From NCBI RefSeq assembly GCF_008830365.1, contig NZ_WBKI01000002.1, positions 372,001 to 436,000 of the forward strand: a stretch of 64,000 bases of DNA. Reading direction: 5' to 3'. The DNA comes from Serratia proteamaculans (GTDB lineage: Bacteria; Pseudomonadota; Gammaproteobacteria; Enterobacterales; Enterobacteriaceae). Shown here in pieces: positions 26,460 through 36,250 of this stretch. The translations under genes were made by a program, and so were the position numbers. Numbering within the stretch: position 1 is the stretch's first letter; each line of letters starts with the position of its first letter. Below the pieces are notes generated by a model. It was not told where the DNA came from and searched no databases. It worked only from the letters and a program-made list of their open reading frames with translations.

Positions 26460-27485
26460 ATGCTATTAAAAGTTGGCGAACTGGCCCGCCGTTCCGGCAT
26501 CACTGTCAGGACGCTGCATTATTACGACAACATTGGTTTGCTGGTTCCTTCTGCGCGTTCCGACGCCGGGTATCGCTTATATAATCGGGCTGACATCACC
26601 CGCTTGCACCATATTCAGGCGCTACGCCGCATGGGCGTTACGCTGGCGGAAGTCGGGGCAATTTTGGCTCGTTCAGGCATCGCACTGACCACGGTGATTG
26701 AGCAGCAAATTACCATGTTGGAACAGCAACTGGTGCAAACCGCCGCGCTACGCGATCGTCTGCAGCATATGCATGCGCAGCTCACCGCCGGGGATGAACC
26801 GGAACTGAACGACTGGCTGACTACGTTGGAGTTAATGACCATGTACGATAAATATTTTACCGCAGACGAGCTGGCGCAACTGCCCTTCTATCAGGCCGAT
26901 CCGCTACGCAATCAGGAATGGGACGAACTGGTCGCTAGCATGCGTCAGATGATCGACAGCGGGGTGGCACCGCAAGCACTGCAGGCCCAGGCTCTGGCCC
27001 GACGTTGGATGCTGATGCTGGAACGCGATACTGCGGGCAACCCTGCGTTCCTCACCCGGCTTAACGCCATGCATGTCGATGAACCCTCAATGCGCGAACA
27101 AACCGGTATCACCCCGGCGATAACTGACTATGTGACCCGGGCATTTGCCGAAACCAAGCTTTCGATCTATCAGAAATACCTGTCGGCAGAAGAATATGCC
27201 TATGTACGTCAACACTACTTTACCCGCCTGCAGGAATGGCCGGCGTTAATCGCCCAATTCCATCAGGCACTGAATGAGGGTGTGCCAGCAGAGTCCGAAC
27301 AGGCAAGACAACTGGCGGCGCAATGGCTTGAGCTGTTCCAGTCCTATGCCGGTAACGATCCTGCCACCCAAATGAAAATTCGCCAGGCTATGGAGCGGGA
27401 GCCAACACTCACCGAGGGCACCTGGCTGACCCCGCCGTTGCTGCGTTATTTGCAGCAGGCGGTGGCACAGTTAATGCGCGGTTAA
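26460..27485 (+). CDS. MerR-family regulator with TipAS-like ligand domain
   Basis: A 341-residue protein started at ATG 26460 with AAGGGAGGAGC upstream. The winged helix is textbook MerR (VGELARRSGITVRTLHYYD, RSDAGYRLYNRADITRLHHI), followed by a dimerisation helix. The long C-terminal part carries two repeats (MYDKYFTADELAQLPF near residue 127 and IYQKYLSAEEYAYVRQ near 236) that look like tandem TipAS antibiotic-recognition domains. It probably senses a small molecule; apart from itself no target is evident. Confidence 0.88.
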   Translation: MLLKVGELARRSGITVRTLHYYDNIGLLVPSARSDAGYRLYNRADITRLHHIQALRRMGVTLAEVGAILARSGIALTTVIEQQITMLEQQLVQTAALRDRLQHMHAQLTAGDEPELNDWLTTLELMTMYDKYFTADELAQLPFYQADPLRNQEWDELVASMRQMIDSGVAPQALQAQALARRWMLMLERDTAGNPAFLTRLNAMHVDEPSMREQTGITPAITDYVTRAFAETKLSIYQKYLSAEEYAYVRQHYFTRLQEWPALIAQFHQALNEGVPAESEQARQLAAQWLELFQSYAGNDPATQMKIRQAMEREPTLTEGTWLTPPLLRYLQQAVAQLMRG

Positions 27486-27491
27486 ACCCGC

Positions 27492-28370
27492 TCAGCTCAG
27501 GTTATCCACCAGCCGGGTGATACCCGCGACACCCGCGTAGCAGTCCAGCAAAAACGCCGTCACCGCGGCGATACCCGGTGCATGGCGAATGTCGTCATGC
27601 ACCGTTAGCCAGATTTCACGTTGTAACGACTGCGCGGTTGCCAGAGGTTCAAGCCCCATTTCTTGCCCGACAAAATGCGGCAACAGCGCGATACCTGCAC
27701 CGGCTGCCGCAGCCGCGGCCTGGATCATCAGATCGTTACTGCGCATGACCAGCGGGCGCTCTCCGGCTTGCTCCTGCAGCCACTTCTGCTGCACAGAAGC
27801 CACCCGCTCGTCGTGATAACCGATAAACCCCCGCTCTGCTTGCGGCGTCACCCGCAGATAGTTCGCATTGGCATACAGGCCAAACTCGACGGTACCAATT
27901 TTTCGCGTGACCAGGTCGCTTTCGCTGACGCGGCTAAGCCGAATGGCAATGTCCGCCTCACCACGCAGCAACGAAACGTTGGCCGTCTCCGCCAGCAGGA
28001 TGAGGTGTAAATCCGGATAACGCCGCTGCAATTGGACAATGCGCGGCGCGATCAGCTTGAGCCCCATCACCGGCGGCACACTTAGCGTCACCTCGCCCGC
28101 GACGCCCTGTTGCCCATTAAGCGCGCTGCGGCTGATGGCAAAAGCGTTAAGCGTCATGCTGTCCCCCTGTGCCGCGATGCGTTGTCCATCGACGGTCAGC
28201 AAGTAGCTACGCGGACGGCGATCAACCAGTTTTAATGCCAGTGCCATCTCCAGACTGGCGATTCGCCGGGCAACGGTGGCGTGATCAACCTTCAAGCTGC
28301 GGGCCGCACCCGACAGCGATTTTTCACGGGCGAATACCATGAAATAGTGCAGATCTTCCCAATTAAACAT
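27492..28370 (-). CDS. LysR-family regulator divergent from EamA exporter
   Basis: A 292-residue LysR protein with the helix-turn-helix at about residues 8-60 (ARSLKVDHATVARRIASLE). It is transcribed away from an EamA exporter whose start is 98 bases distant, the usual arrangement for LysR control of an exporter. Only 6 bases separate its stop from the convergent MerR gene. Confidence 0.9.
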   Translation of the reverse strand: MFNWEDLHYFMVFAREKSLSGAARSLKVDHATVARRIASLEMALALKLVDRRPRSYLLTVDGQRIAAQGDSMTLNAFAISRSALNGQQGVAGEVTLSVPPVMGLKLIAPRIVQLQRRYPDLHLILLAETANVSLLRGEADIAIRLSRVSESDLVTRKIGTVEFGLYANANYLRVTPQAERGFIGYHDERVASVQQKWLQEQAGERPLVMRSNDLMIQAAAAAAGAGIALLPHFVGQEMGLEPLATAQSLQREIWLTVHDDIRHAPGIAAVTAFLLDCYAGVAGITRLVDNLS

Positions 28371-28468
28371 GGGTGTTTTCTCACATCAATAGTGAACATA
28401 TAGGGAATATTACCGCAAAGATTTAAGGCGCAAACTGTTTTTTGTTTACTTCGCCACCACAGGAAATC

Positions 28469-29398
28469 ATGATGAAAAACTCGCTGCCGCTGGCCTATCT
28501 GGGCGTGATTATCGCCACCTTCTTCTGGGGCACCAACTTTAACGCCGGTGCCTATATCATCGCCCACCAGCCGCCAATCACCGCGTCGATTGAGCGTTTC
28601 AGCCTGGCGACGCTGGCACTCTTGCTGTTCTTCGGCCTGCGTGGGCAACTACGCCTCAGCACGTTGAAAAATAATTGGCCGGCTTACCTGGGGCTGGGTG
28701 TACTGGGTTTTACGCTATTCAATCTGTGCACTTTTTTCGGCCTGCAATCCACCACGCCGATCAACGGTGCACTGATCCTGGCCACTACGCCGCTGTGGAC
28801 GCTGGTATTCGGCGTGATCTGGGAGAATGAAAAACTGAACGGATCGCGTATTGCCGGTCTGTTAGCCGGTTTTATTGGCGTGGTATTGGTGATTACCAAA
28901 GGCCAGATCCAAACGCTTTTACGGCTGGAAGTCAGCCCCGGTGACGGCATTATTTTACTCGGCAGCCTGGCCTGGGCGTTGAATATGGTGGGCACCCGCC
29001 GACTGGTGCACAACGCCACCGCCATCGAAACCACCAGCTACTCGATGCTGTTCGGTACCCTGGCCCTGCTACCGCTGGGGTTTATCTTCGAAAACCCGCT
29101 GCAAAGCCTGGCCACCGCCAGCCTCAGCGTACACCTGGCCGTGGTTTATCTGGCGCTATGCGGTTCGCTGTTGGCCTATCTGTTGTGGTTCAACGGACTG
29201 GAAAAAATAGGCTCGGTTCGCACTGCGATTTTCTTTAATCTGGCGCCGGTTTTCACTATGTTGGTGGCGACACTCACCGGTACTGCACCCAACATCTGGC
29301 AACTGGCCGGCGCAGCCTGGGTGATCCTCGGCGTACTGTTAGCCTCCGGCGTATTAATGCGCCTGACACAACGACGATCGGCTAGCGAGCAACCATAG
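28469..29398 (+). CDS. EamA/DMT-family exporter
   Basis: A 309-residue transporter with ten helices in two EamA repeats (VIIATFFWGTNFNAGAYII opening repeat one, LLGSLAWALNMVGTRRLV opening repeat two). The start at ATG 28469 or 28472 follows AGGAAA. The divergent LysR gene probably controls it. The substrate, an amino acid or similar metabolite, is not predictable. Confidence 0.88.
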   Translation: MMKNSLPLAYLGVIIATFFWGTNFNAGAYIIAHQPPITASIERFSLATLALLLFFGLRGQLRLSTLKNNWPAYLGLGVLGFTLFNLCTFFGLQSTTPINGALILATTPLWTLVFGVIWENEKLNGSRIAGLLAGFIGVVLVITKGQIQTLLRLEVSPGDGIILLGSLAWALNMVGTRRLVHNATAIETTSYSMLFGTLALLPLGFIFENPLQSLATASLSVHLAVVYLALCGSLLAYLLWFNGLEKIGSVRTAIFFNLAPVFTMLVATLTGTAPNIWQLAGAAWVILGVLLASGVLMRLTQRRSASEQP

Positions 29399-29499
29399 GT
29401 TTCTCTTATCTTCAGCATAAGAAAGCCCAATTTACCTTGTCGACGTTGGCGGCGCATAATGCGCTTATCTTCTTATTTTTCAAGGTAAACAGGAACACT

Positions 29500-30045
29500 A
29501 TGCCCCATACCACCCCGCTGATGCTTGTCGATGCCAAGCCAGACGACATGGTCACCGTACAGCAAATTTACACCCATCATGTGTTGTACGGTGCAGCATC
29601 GTTTGAAGAAGAGCCACCAACGCTGGAAGAAATGCAACAGCGGCTCAGTAAGGTGCAAGAAGCCGGGCTCCCCTGGTTGGTGGCCAAACGCGATAATCGG
29701 GTGGTGGGATACTGTTACGCCACCCCTTATCGGCCGCGTCCAGCTTACCGGTTTACCGTGGAGGAGTCGGTGTATGTCGCCGACGGGCAGCAAGGTCAGG
29801 GTATCGGCAAAGCCTTATTGGCAGAACTGATCGCCCGCTGCGAGTCAGGGCCCTGGCGCCAAATGTTAGCGACCGTCGGCAATGCCAAACACAATCAGGG
29901 TTCGTTGGCCCTGCATAAGAAACTGGGGTTTAGCAGCGTGGGCACGCTAAAGGCGGTGGGTTTTAAATTGGGCGAGTGGCGCGACACCCACATAATGCAA
30001 CGCACCCTGGGCGAAGGTAGTGATGGGCTGCCGCACAATGGATAA
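29500..30045 (+). CDS. Phosphinothricin acetyltransferase-like GNAT protein
   Basis: A 181-residue GNAT enzyme started at ATG 29500. It has the Pat/Bar/MddA pattern: YTHHVLYGAASFEEEPPT near the N-terminus, VEESVYVADGQQGQGIGKAL for acetyl-CoA binding, and the C-terminal HKKLGFSSVGTLKAVGFKLG. Relatives acetylate phosphinothricin or methionine sulfoximine/sulfone. An extended hairpin follows the stop. Confidence 0.85.
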   Translation: MPHTTPLMLVDAKPDDMVTVQQIYTHHVLYGAASFEEEPPTLEEMQQRLSKVQEAGLPWLVAKRDNRVVGYCYATPYRPRPAYRFTVEESVYVADGQQGQGIGKALLAELIARCESGPWRQMLATVGNAKHNQGSLALHKKLGFSSVGTLKAVGFKLGEWRDTHIMQRTLGEGSDGLPHNG

Positions 30046-30070
30046 ACCGGGTGCAGAAGATGCACCCGGT
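30046..30070. terminator. Hairpin between convergent genes
   Basis: A perfect 10-bp stem ACCGGGTGCA / TGCACCCGGT with loop GAAGA, between the acetyltransferase and yedI; no T tract. Confidence 0.6.
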
Positions 30071-30077
30071 GAAATTA

Positions 30078-31001
30078 TCAGGCTTTTAAACGGCCACGAA
30101 TGGCACCGAGAGCCGAAACCACCAGCAGCACCACGCCCCCGGCAATCAGGCCAAACACCACGTTGAGCAATGCAGGGATCACGCCTTGCAGGATCTGGCC
30201 GAAGGTCGGCACCACGGTGGCGTACGACGCCCAGTCCTCAAACAAATGGTGCACCGATGGCAGCCCGTGGGTCAGAATGCCACCCCCGACCATAAACATG
30301 GCGATGGTACCGACGATTGACAGCGTTCTCATCAGATAAGGAGCTGCACTGACAATGCCATTGCCAATAGAACGCACCAGCGCACTGCTTTTGCGGCTCA
30401 GATACAGCCCCAGATCGTCGAGTTTGACGATACCAGCCACGATACCGTAAACCCCCACCGTCATCACAATCGCGATACCACACAGCACGATCACCTGCTG
30501 GCTGAAGGTCGCCCCCGCCACGGTACCCAATGTAATGGCGATAATCTCGGCGGACAGCACGAAGTCGGTTCGTATTGCCCCTTTAACCTTGCGTTGTTCG
30601 TAGGCTGCCACATCCTCATTGGCATCCAGCGCCTCTTTTTTCTCTTCATCACCCGTTTGCTTGCTGTGGGTCAGGCTGTGGAACACCTTCTCAAAGCCCT
30701 CGTAGCACAGGTAAGCGCCACCCACCATCAGCAACGGTGTAATGGCCCAGGGGGCGAATGCACTGATCAGCAATGCCAGCGGAACCAGAATTGCCTTGTT
30801 GATAAACGACCCTTTGGCCACGCTCCACACCACCGGCAGCTCGCGATCGGCCTTTACTCCGGAAACCTGTTGCGCATTCAATGCCAGATCATCCCCCAAT
30901 ACCCCGGCGGTTTTTTTCGCCGCCATTTTGGTCATTAGCGAGACATCATCCAGCAGTGAGGCAATATCATCGATTAAAGTCAGTAAGCTACTTCCAGCCA
31001 A
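30078..31001 (-). CDS. yedI: YedI, DUF808 membrane protein
   Basis: A 307-residue protein matching E. coli YedI: an N-terminal [18 protein letters not shown] amphipathic segment, then several hydrophobic helices including a [19 protein letters not shown] block. The family is an inner membrane protein of unknown function. Confidence 0.9.
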   Translation of the reverse strand: MAGSSLLTLIDDIASLLDDVSLMTKMAAKKTAGVLGDDLALNAQQVSGVKADRELPVVWSVAKGSFINKAILVPLALLISAFAPWAITPLLMVGGAYLCYEGFEKVFHSLTHSKQTGDEEKKEALDANEDVAAYEQRKVKGAIRTDFVLSAEIIAITLGTVAGATFSQQVIVLCGIAIVMTVGVYGIVAGIVKLDDLGLYLSRKSSALVRSIGNGIVSAAPYLMRTLSIVGTIAMFMVGGGILTHGLPSVHHLFEDWASYATVVPTFGQILQGVIPALLNVVFGLIAGGVVLLVVSALGAIRGRLKA

Positions 31002-31085
31002 AACGGTTCATCCTTTTAAATTTAATTTAAACCTCTAGCTGTTTAGCATAGCGGCAACTGATTTTGAATAGGCTAAGTTCGAAGC

Positions 31086-31493
31086 TTATCCCCCCACATC
31101 TCCTGCCGGCACGTTCAATTGCCAGGACAAACCAAAGCGATCGTTTAACCAACCGAAACGAGCGCTGAAGCCATAGTCATCAATCGGCATCAACACTTCA
31201 CCGCCCTCAGCCAGACGGGCGAAAACCCGCTCCAGCTCCGCGTCGGTGGCGAAATTAATGAAAAGTGACACCGCCGGAGTAAAGCCAAAATCATGGCTGA
31301 CCGGACTATCGGTGAACACCAGGTTGTGCCGTTCAAAGTCGATGGTCGCATGCCTGACCCGTCGTGGCCCATCATCGCTCTCATCATAATGCTGCAACTG
31401 TTGAACCTTGAAACCGGCGAATAACTCGCTATAAAGATCAATAGCCTGCTGGGCCTGGCCCTGAAACATGACAAAAGTAGAAACTTTGCTCAT
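31086..31493 (-). CDS. VOC-fold PhnB/3-dmu-9 family protein
   Basis: A 135-residue protein of the vicinal oxygen chelate fold. The PhnB-like pattern is clear: VSTFVMFQGQAQQAIDLYSELF, VFTDSPVSHDFGFTPAVSLF, and FSARFGWLNDRFGLSWQL at the end. Members are often annotated as glyoxalase/bleomycin resistance-like, and the function is unknown. Confidence 0.85.
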   Translation of the reverse strand: MSKVSTFVMFQGQAQQAIDLYSELFAGFKVQQLQHYDESDDGPRRVRHATIDFERHNLVFTDSPVSHDFGFTPAVSLFINFATDAELERVFARLAEGGEVLMPIDDYGFSARFGWLNDRFGLSWQLNVPAGDVGG

Positions 31494-31654
31494 AGGATGC
31501 CGTCCTCATGCACGATAGGGTATTTATTAATGATAGCGGATGGATTAGCAACGCGAATCTACCCAAGGTAATGGGAGATATCGCTGACGGCAAGGATAAG
31601 GCGGCATCAGGGAGAAATAACGGCCCGCAGAGACTCCGCAGGCCGCAGAACGGA

Positions 31655-32578
31655 TTATTCGCTTTCGTTCTTCGCCAGACGAGCGTCTTTCTGACGACGA
31701 TAGTCACGGGCAGCGGCCGGGATCGGCGTCACCTTACCGGTTTCGATCCAGGTGCGCAGGCGGTTGGCATCGGCAAAGTGGGTGTACTTGCCGAAGGCGT
31801 CCAACACCACCAGCGAGACTGAGCGACTGCCAATCATGGTACGCATTACCAGGCAATGCCCTGCTTCATTAGTGAAGCCGGTTTTGGTCAACTGGATGTT
31901 CCATTTCGGGTTGTACACCAGATGGTTGGTGTTACGAAACGGCAGCGTATAGTTCGGATCCTTGAAGCTGGCCATGCGTTCGGTGGTGGTACTGAGTTGG
32001 CCAATCAGCGGGTATTGCTTGGTCGCAATCAGCAGCTTGGTCAGGTCACGCGCGGTCGAGACGTTATGAATCGACAGCCCGGTCGGCTCCACGTAACGCG
32101 TGTTGGTCATGCCCAGGGATTTGGCTTTGGCATTCATCGCCTTGATAAAGGCGCCGTAACCGCCCGGATAATGGTGTGCCAGACTGGCAGCGGCGCGGTT
32201 TTCTGACGACATTAGCGCCAATAACAACATGTCTTTGCGGCTGATTTCGCTGTTCAGACGTACACGCGAATAGACCCCTTTCATCTCCGGCGTCTGATGA
32301 ATATCCACCGACAGCATTTCATCCATCGGCAAATGGGCATCCAGCGTCACCATCGCGGTCATCACCTTGGTGATCGAGGCGATCGGCACCACTTCATCCG
32401 GGTTGCGCGCATACATCACATTGTGGGTCTGCATATCCACAACCATGGCGCTGCCGGAAGCCAACTCAGGCTGGCTGGCCCGAACGGCGGCGTTATTTTC
32501 GCTGGCCAGCGCGCGCGGCGCGATGCCTGCTCCTGCCTGCAATGCGAGCAGGGTTAGTACCAAAACACGTATTTTCAC
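31655..32578 (-). CDS. pbpG: D-alanyl-D-alanine endopeptidase (PBP7)
   Basis: A 307-residue low-molecular-weight penicillin-binding protein with a signal peptide (1-26). Active-site motifs are S68-I-T-K71, S125-E-N127 and K232-T-G234. It cleaves D-Ala-meso-DAP cross-links in the periplasm. Length and motifs match E. coli PbpG. Confidence 0.95.
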   Translation of the reverse strand: MKIRVLVLTLLALQAGAGIAPRALASENNAAVRASQPELASGSAMVVDMQTHNVMYARNPDEVVPIASITKVMTAMVTLDAHLPMDEMLSVDIHQTPEMKGVYSRVRLNSEISRKDMLLLALMSSENRAAASLAHHYPGGYGAFIKAMNAKAKSLGMTNTRYVEPTGLSIHNVSTARDLTKLLIATKQYPLIGQLSTTTERMASFKDPNYTLPFRNTNHLVYNPKWNIQLTKTGFTNEAGHCLVMRTMIGSRSVSLVVLDAFGKYTHFADANRLRTWIETGKVTPIPAAARDYRRQKDARLAKNESE

Positions 32579-32745
32579 ATGTATTACTCTGTGACGAAGA
32601 AGATGAAGGTCTTATTTGGCCGAATTATATGTGAGGGATCTGCAGTTGGCACTGGGATTATGCCAGTCGATTTGTGACAAATTCTGTCGGAAGGAAAATT
32701 GTTTAAACCGCGAGCGCTCTGGGATTAGCGCCCGCGAGGAAAAAG

Positions 32746-33849
32746 TTACAGTGCCGGTTGCCAGGCCGACTGAGGCAACAGGTATAAACCGGGTCCCTGA
32801 CTGGCACCTTCACCCACAATATGACCAATGCCCGCCGCCATCACCGCCAGCGTCACATCAAAGGCATTCAGGCTATCGCCGTAGCCCGCCGTCAGGTTGA
32901 ACATCGAGCCATTGGCCAGCAAATAGAGCGTTTTCTCTTCCAGTTGGTAGGCGTTTACAAACGGCATAGGCTCGCTGTGTGGCAGGCTTTGCAGGAAGCC
33001 AACGTCAATTTCCGCCGTCACATGGCCGACGTTGAGAATGAACACCCCATCTTTCGCCTGCTGCAGATGCCGTGCCGACAGCACATTTTTCGCCCCGGTC
33101 GCCGTGGCAATCACATCGGCCTGGCTAACTGCACTGGCCAGTTCGACCACCGCCCAACCGTCATAACGTGCCTGCAACGCCCGAGCCGGATCGATTTCCG
33201 CCACGATCACCTGTCCGCCGTAGGCTTTCGCCGCTGCCGCAACGCCCTGCCCAACCAAACCATAACCGATCACCAGTACACATTTTTCATGCAGCGTTAA
33301 ATGGGTGGTCTGGAAGAAGGTATGCCAGGCGGTCAAACCGACCATGTGCCGATTATGCAGCCCTTCTTTCACCGGTAAGTCATCCCAGTTGAAGATCGGA
33401 TAGCGCGGCGCCATGCCGTTCAGTCGGCTGATACCGGAGCCGGTGGCTTCCAGCCCGGCGATAATCTGCGGGCCATCGACTGACTGGTGCAGGCGAGTGG
33501 TCAAATCCGCCCCCATTTCGCACAGGTGGGTCGGCCCCCAGGCCAGTGCACGGTCAAAAGATTCGGACCAGTCGGCGTCGCTCATGTCCCGCCAGGCGTG
33601 GGCCTTGGCACCACGGCGCTCCAGCCAGGCAACCACGTCATCCTGTACCGTGGTCGGGTTGCAGGTAGTCAGATAAATCGCCGCGCCCTTGTCCAGCAGG
33701 CCCGCCACCAGCGGTGCCATTTTCAGATCCAGATGCATATTGCACGCCAGCCGCACGCCGTTTAAATCCGGCAGCGCAGCTACCGCCGCCCGGGTGCGTG
33801 GCATATGGCGCATCGCCCAGTCCAGTTCGCTCTCAAAATCCTGATACAT
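32746..33849 (-). CDS. Short S-adenosylhomocysteine hydrolase-like protein
   Basis: A 367-residue protein started at ATG 33849 (AGGAG 6 bases upstream). It has the two-domain SAHase plan: CNMHLDLKMAPLVAGLL and TTCNPTTVQDDVVAWL in the substrate domain, then the NAD-binding loop VLVIGYGLVGQGVAAAAKAY. It is shorter than typical SahH (430-470 residues) and lacks the canonical C-terminal tail. The usual K..DNxYG block is altered to VKEGLHNRHMVG, so its substrate may differ. It lies 47 bases downstream of the GlxA-type regulator and probably shares its transcript. Confidence 0.8.
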   Translation of the reverse strand: MYQDFESELDWAMRHMPRTRAAVAALPDLNGVRLACNMHLDLKMAPLVAGLLDKGAAIYLTTCNPTTVQDDVVAWLERRGAKAHAWRDMSDADWSESFDRALAWGPTHLCEMGADLTTRLHQSVDGPQIIAGLEATGSGISRLNGMAPRYPIFNWDDLPVKEGLHNRHMVGLTAWHTFFQTTHLTLHEKCVLVIGYGLVGQGVAAAAKAYGGQVIVAEIDPARALQARYDGWAVVELASAVSQADVIATATGAKNVLSARHLQQAKDGVFILNVGHVTAEIDVGFLQSLPHSEPMPFVNAYQLEEKTLYLLANGSMFNLTAGYGDSLNAFDVTLAVMAAGIGHIVGEGASQGPGLYLLPQSAWQPAL

Positions 33850-33896
33850 CTGTTGCTCCTCTACTGCGCCGCGCCACCTGGGCACGGCAGAATGAT

Positions 33897-34844
33897 TTAA
33901 CCGGCGCGGCTCAGGCGCTTTATCGCCTGCGGCGACAGACCAAAGACGCGAATAAATGCCCGCCGCATCCGCTCCGGATCGCTAAACCCGACGGCACGGG
34001 CGATAACCTCCAGCGCTTCGCTGCCTTCTTCGATGCGCATTCTGGCCGCTTCAACCCGCAATTGCTCGATCACCTTGGCCGGTGTTTGGCCGGTTTCGGC
34101 ACGGAATAGCCGGCCGAATTGGCGTTCACTCAGACAAGCTACGTCGGCCAGATCGGTCACCGTCAACGGCTGATGCAGGTGTTCGCGAGCATAAGACAGC
34201 GCGCTGCGGATACGGTCTGAAGACGGATTCAACTCCAGCAACAGCGAATATTGCGACTGCCCTCCCGGGCGGCGGTGATACACCACCAGTTGCCGCGCCA
34301 CGTTGGCTGCCAGTTCGCTACCGAGATCTTCTTCCACCATCGCCAACGCCAGATCAATACCGGCGGTAATGCCCGCCGAGGTCCATATCGCACCGTCGCG
34401 CATATAAATGCGATTACTGTCGACGCGAATACGCGGATAGCCCTGCTGCAACCGGGCGGCATGGTACCAATGGGTGGTAGCCCGTTTACCGTCCAACAAG
34501 CCTGCTGCAGCCAGAATAAATGCGCCGGTGCACACGCTTGCCATACGTCGCGCCTGCAGGCTTTGCCGGTGCAGGAACGCCAGCAGTGCCGCAGACTGTG
34601 TGGCCACCACATTACCGCTGCCACCGGCAATCAACAACGTATCAAAGCGACTCTGATTAAACGCCTGTGTGAGTACTTCTACACCTGACGAGCTCGTCAC
34701 GCTGCCGCCGTGCTCTGATAGTGGCAGGCAGCGGTAAGCCGGGGTCGCTGTAAACTGATTGGCGTTATCAAACGCCGCCAGTGGCCCGGCAAAATCCAGC
34801 AGGTTAAAACCGGGGAAGACCACAAAGCCGATATTTTTCATCAT
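33897..34844 (-). CDS. GlxA-family AraC regulator with DJ-1/PfpI domain
   Basis: A 315-residue protein. The N-terminal DJ-1/PfpI-like domain (residues about 4-185, with nucleophile-elbow region SVCTGAFILAAAGLL) is joined to a C-terminal AraC-type double helix-turn-helix (ACLSERQFGRLFRAETGQTP, VARAVGFSDPERMRRAF-like). It lies between the SAHase-like gene and a divergent stand-alone DJ-1 gene and likely regulates both. Confidence 0.9.
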   Translation of the reverse strand: MMKNIGFVVFPGFNLLDFAGPLAAFDNANQFTATPAYRCLPLSEHGGSVTSSSGVEVLTQAFNQSRFDTLLIAGGSGNVVATQSAALLAFLHRQSLQARRMASVCTGAFILAAAGLLDGKRATTHWYHAARLQQGYPRIRVDSNRIYMRDGAIWTSAGITAGIDLALAMVEEDLGSELAANVARQLVVYHRRPGGQSQYSLLLELNPSSDRIRSALSYAREHLHQPLTVTDLADVACLSERQFGRLFRAETGQTPAKVIEQLRVEAARMRIEEGSEALEVIARAVGFSDPERMRRAFIRVFGLSPQAIKRLSRAG

Positions 34845-34932
34845 GGCGCTTTTTGAGGGTTATCCGTCATATCAGCCAAAAACAGGACGCTTATTATTAC
34901 CCAAGTCAAATGACAAAACTGAGGCGAATATC

Positions 34933-35613
34933 ATGTCTGAACCGTTAGTGATTGTTTTTCCGATCTATCAGGGTGTCACCCAGCTCGATTTCACCGGCCC
35001 ACTGCAGTTTCTGCGCCACATGCCGGGCGCAGAGATTGTCGTTGCTTCGGTCGGTGGCGCAGATATCAGTGCCGAAGGATTGCACTTTACGCAGTTGCAG
35101 AAACTGGAAGAGGTCACGCACTGCGACGTGCTGTGCGTGCCGGGCGGTGCCGGTTGCACCCAGGCGCTGCAGAATGACAAATTTATGCGTCAGATCCGCC
35201 GTCTGGGGCCTGATGCCCGCTATTTGACTTCGGTGTGTACCGGCTCGCTGATCCTGGCCGCCGCCGGCTTACTGCAGGGCAAACGTGCCGCCTGTCACTG
35301 GTCAATGCGCGACAGCCTGGCGCTGTTTGGCGCCATCCCCAGCCAGGCTCGGGTTGAGCGCGACGGTAACATTATTAGCGGCGGTGGTGTGACGGCAGGC
35401 ATCGACTTCGCTCTGGCGTTGATCGCTGAACTTCAGGATGAGGAAACCGCGCAAATGATCCAACTGTATCTGGAATATGCCCCGGCCCCGCCATTCCCCG
35501 GAGGAACACCGGAGCTGGCACCGGCCAATATTCTGGCGCGAGTACAGGCGCAGATGGCCAACACTCTGCCACAACGCCAGGCGCAGGTGGCGCAGATTGC
35601 CGCCCGCGGCTAG
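34933..35613 (+). CDS. DJ-1/PfpI family protein (isonitrile hydratase-like)
   Basis: A 226-residue DJ-1 superfamily protein started at ATG 34933 with GAGG upstream. The nucleophile elbow is LTSVCTGSLILAAAGLLQGK with the reactive Cys near residue 102. LCVPGGAGCTQALQ and VTAGIDFALALIAELQD match isonitrile hydratase InhA of Pseudomonas. It would hydrate an isonitrile to an N-substituted formamide, but that activity is inferred. It is divergent from the GlxA-type gene. Confidence 0.82.
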   Translation: MSEPLVIVFPIYQGVTQLDFTGPLQFLRHMPGAEIVVASVGGADISAEGLHFTQLQKLEEVTHCDVLCVPGGAGCTQALQNDKFMRQIRRLGPDARYLTSVCTGSLILAAAGLLQGKRAACHWSMRDSLALFGAIPSQARVERDGNIISGGGVTAGIDFALALIAELQDEETAQMIQLYLEYAPAPPFPGGTPELAPANILARVQAQMANTLPQRQAQVAQIAARG

Positions 35614-35657
35614 CACACAGGGCGTATACTTAGCCTTATGTGTTAGAGACATAGGGG

Positions 35658-36227
35658 ATGGGAATGGCGGATTTAGCCCACTACATTACGGATTACGGCT
35701 ACTGGGCACTGTTTATCGGCTGTCTGGCTGAGGGCGAAACCATCACGCTGCTGGGCGGTATTGCGGCGCATCAGGGGCTGCTGCATCTGCCTTGGGTAAT
35801 CGCGGTGGTGGCGCTGGGTGGCACGCTGGGGGATCAGATATTATTTTTCCTCGGTCGCCGCTTCGGCGGGCAGGTAATTTCGCGCATGAAGAGCCAGGAA
35901 AAGCGCATCGAACGCGCCAGAAAGCTGATTGCTCGCCACCCTATGCTGTTCGTGATTGGCGTGCGATTTATGTATGGCTTTCGCATTATTGGCCCGGTAC
36001 TGATCGGGGCCAGCAAGCTGCCGCCGTCGCGTTTTGTACCGCTGAATATTCTGGGCGCTATCCTGTGGGCGACGATCTTTGTGTTGCTGGGCTATTTCGG
36101 CGGTGAAGCGATCGCCCGCTTTATCTCGGGTTTCGACAAACGGCTAACCAGCGTGCTGTTTTGCGCGCTGGTGATTGCGGCCATCCTGTTGCTACGGTTT
36201 TGGTGGCGCCGCCGCCATGTCGACTAG
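35658..36227 (+). CDS. DedA-family membrane protein
   Basis: A 189-residue DedA/VTT-domain protein with the family pattern AEGETITLLGGIAAHQGLL, the FFLGRRFG motif, and the RFMYGFRIIGPVLIGASK block with conserved arginine. DedA proteins act in lipid carrier flux and membrane integrity. It starts 44 bases after the isonitrile hydratase-like gene and may be cotranscribed with it. Confidence 0.9.
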   Translation: MGMADLAHYITDYGYWALFIGCLAEGETITLLGGIAAHQGLLHLPWVIAVVALGGTLGDQILFFLGRRFGGQVISRMKSQEKRIERARKLIARHPMLFVIGVRFMYGFRIIGPVLIGASKLPPSRFVPLNILGAILWATIFVLLGYFGGEAIARFISGFDKRLTSVLFCALVIAAILLLRFWWRRRHVD

Positions 36228-36250
36228 CGTTATCGGTTTAGGCCGTGGGA

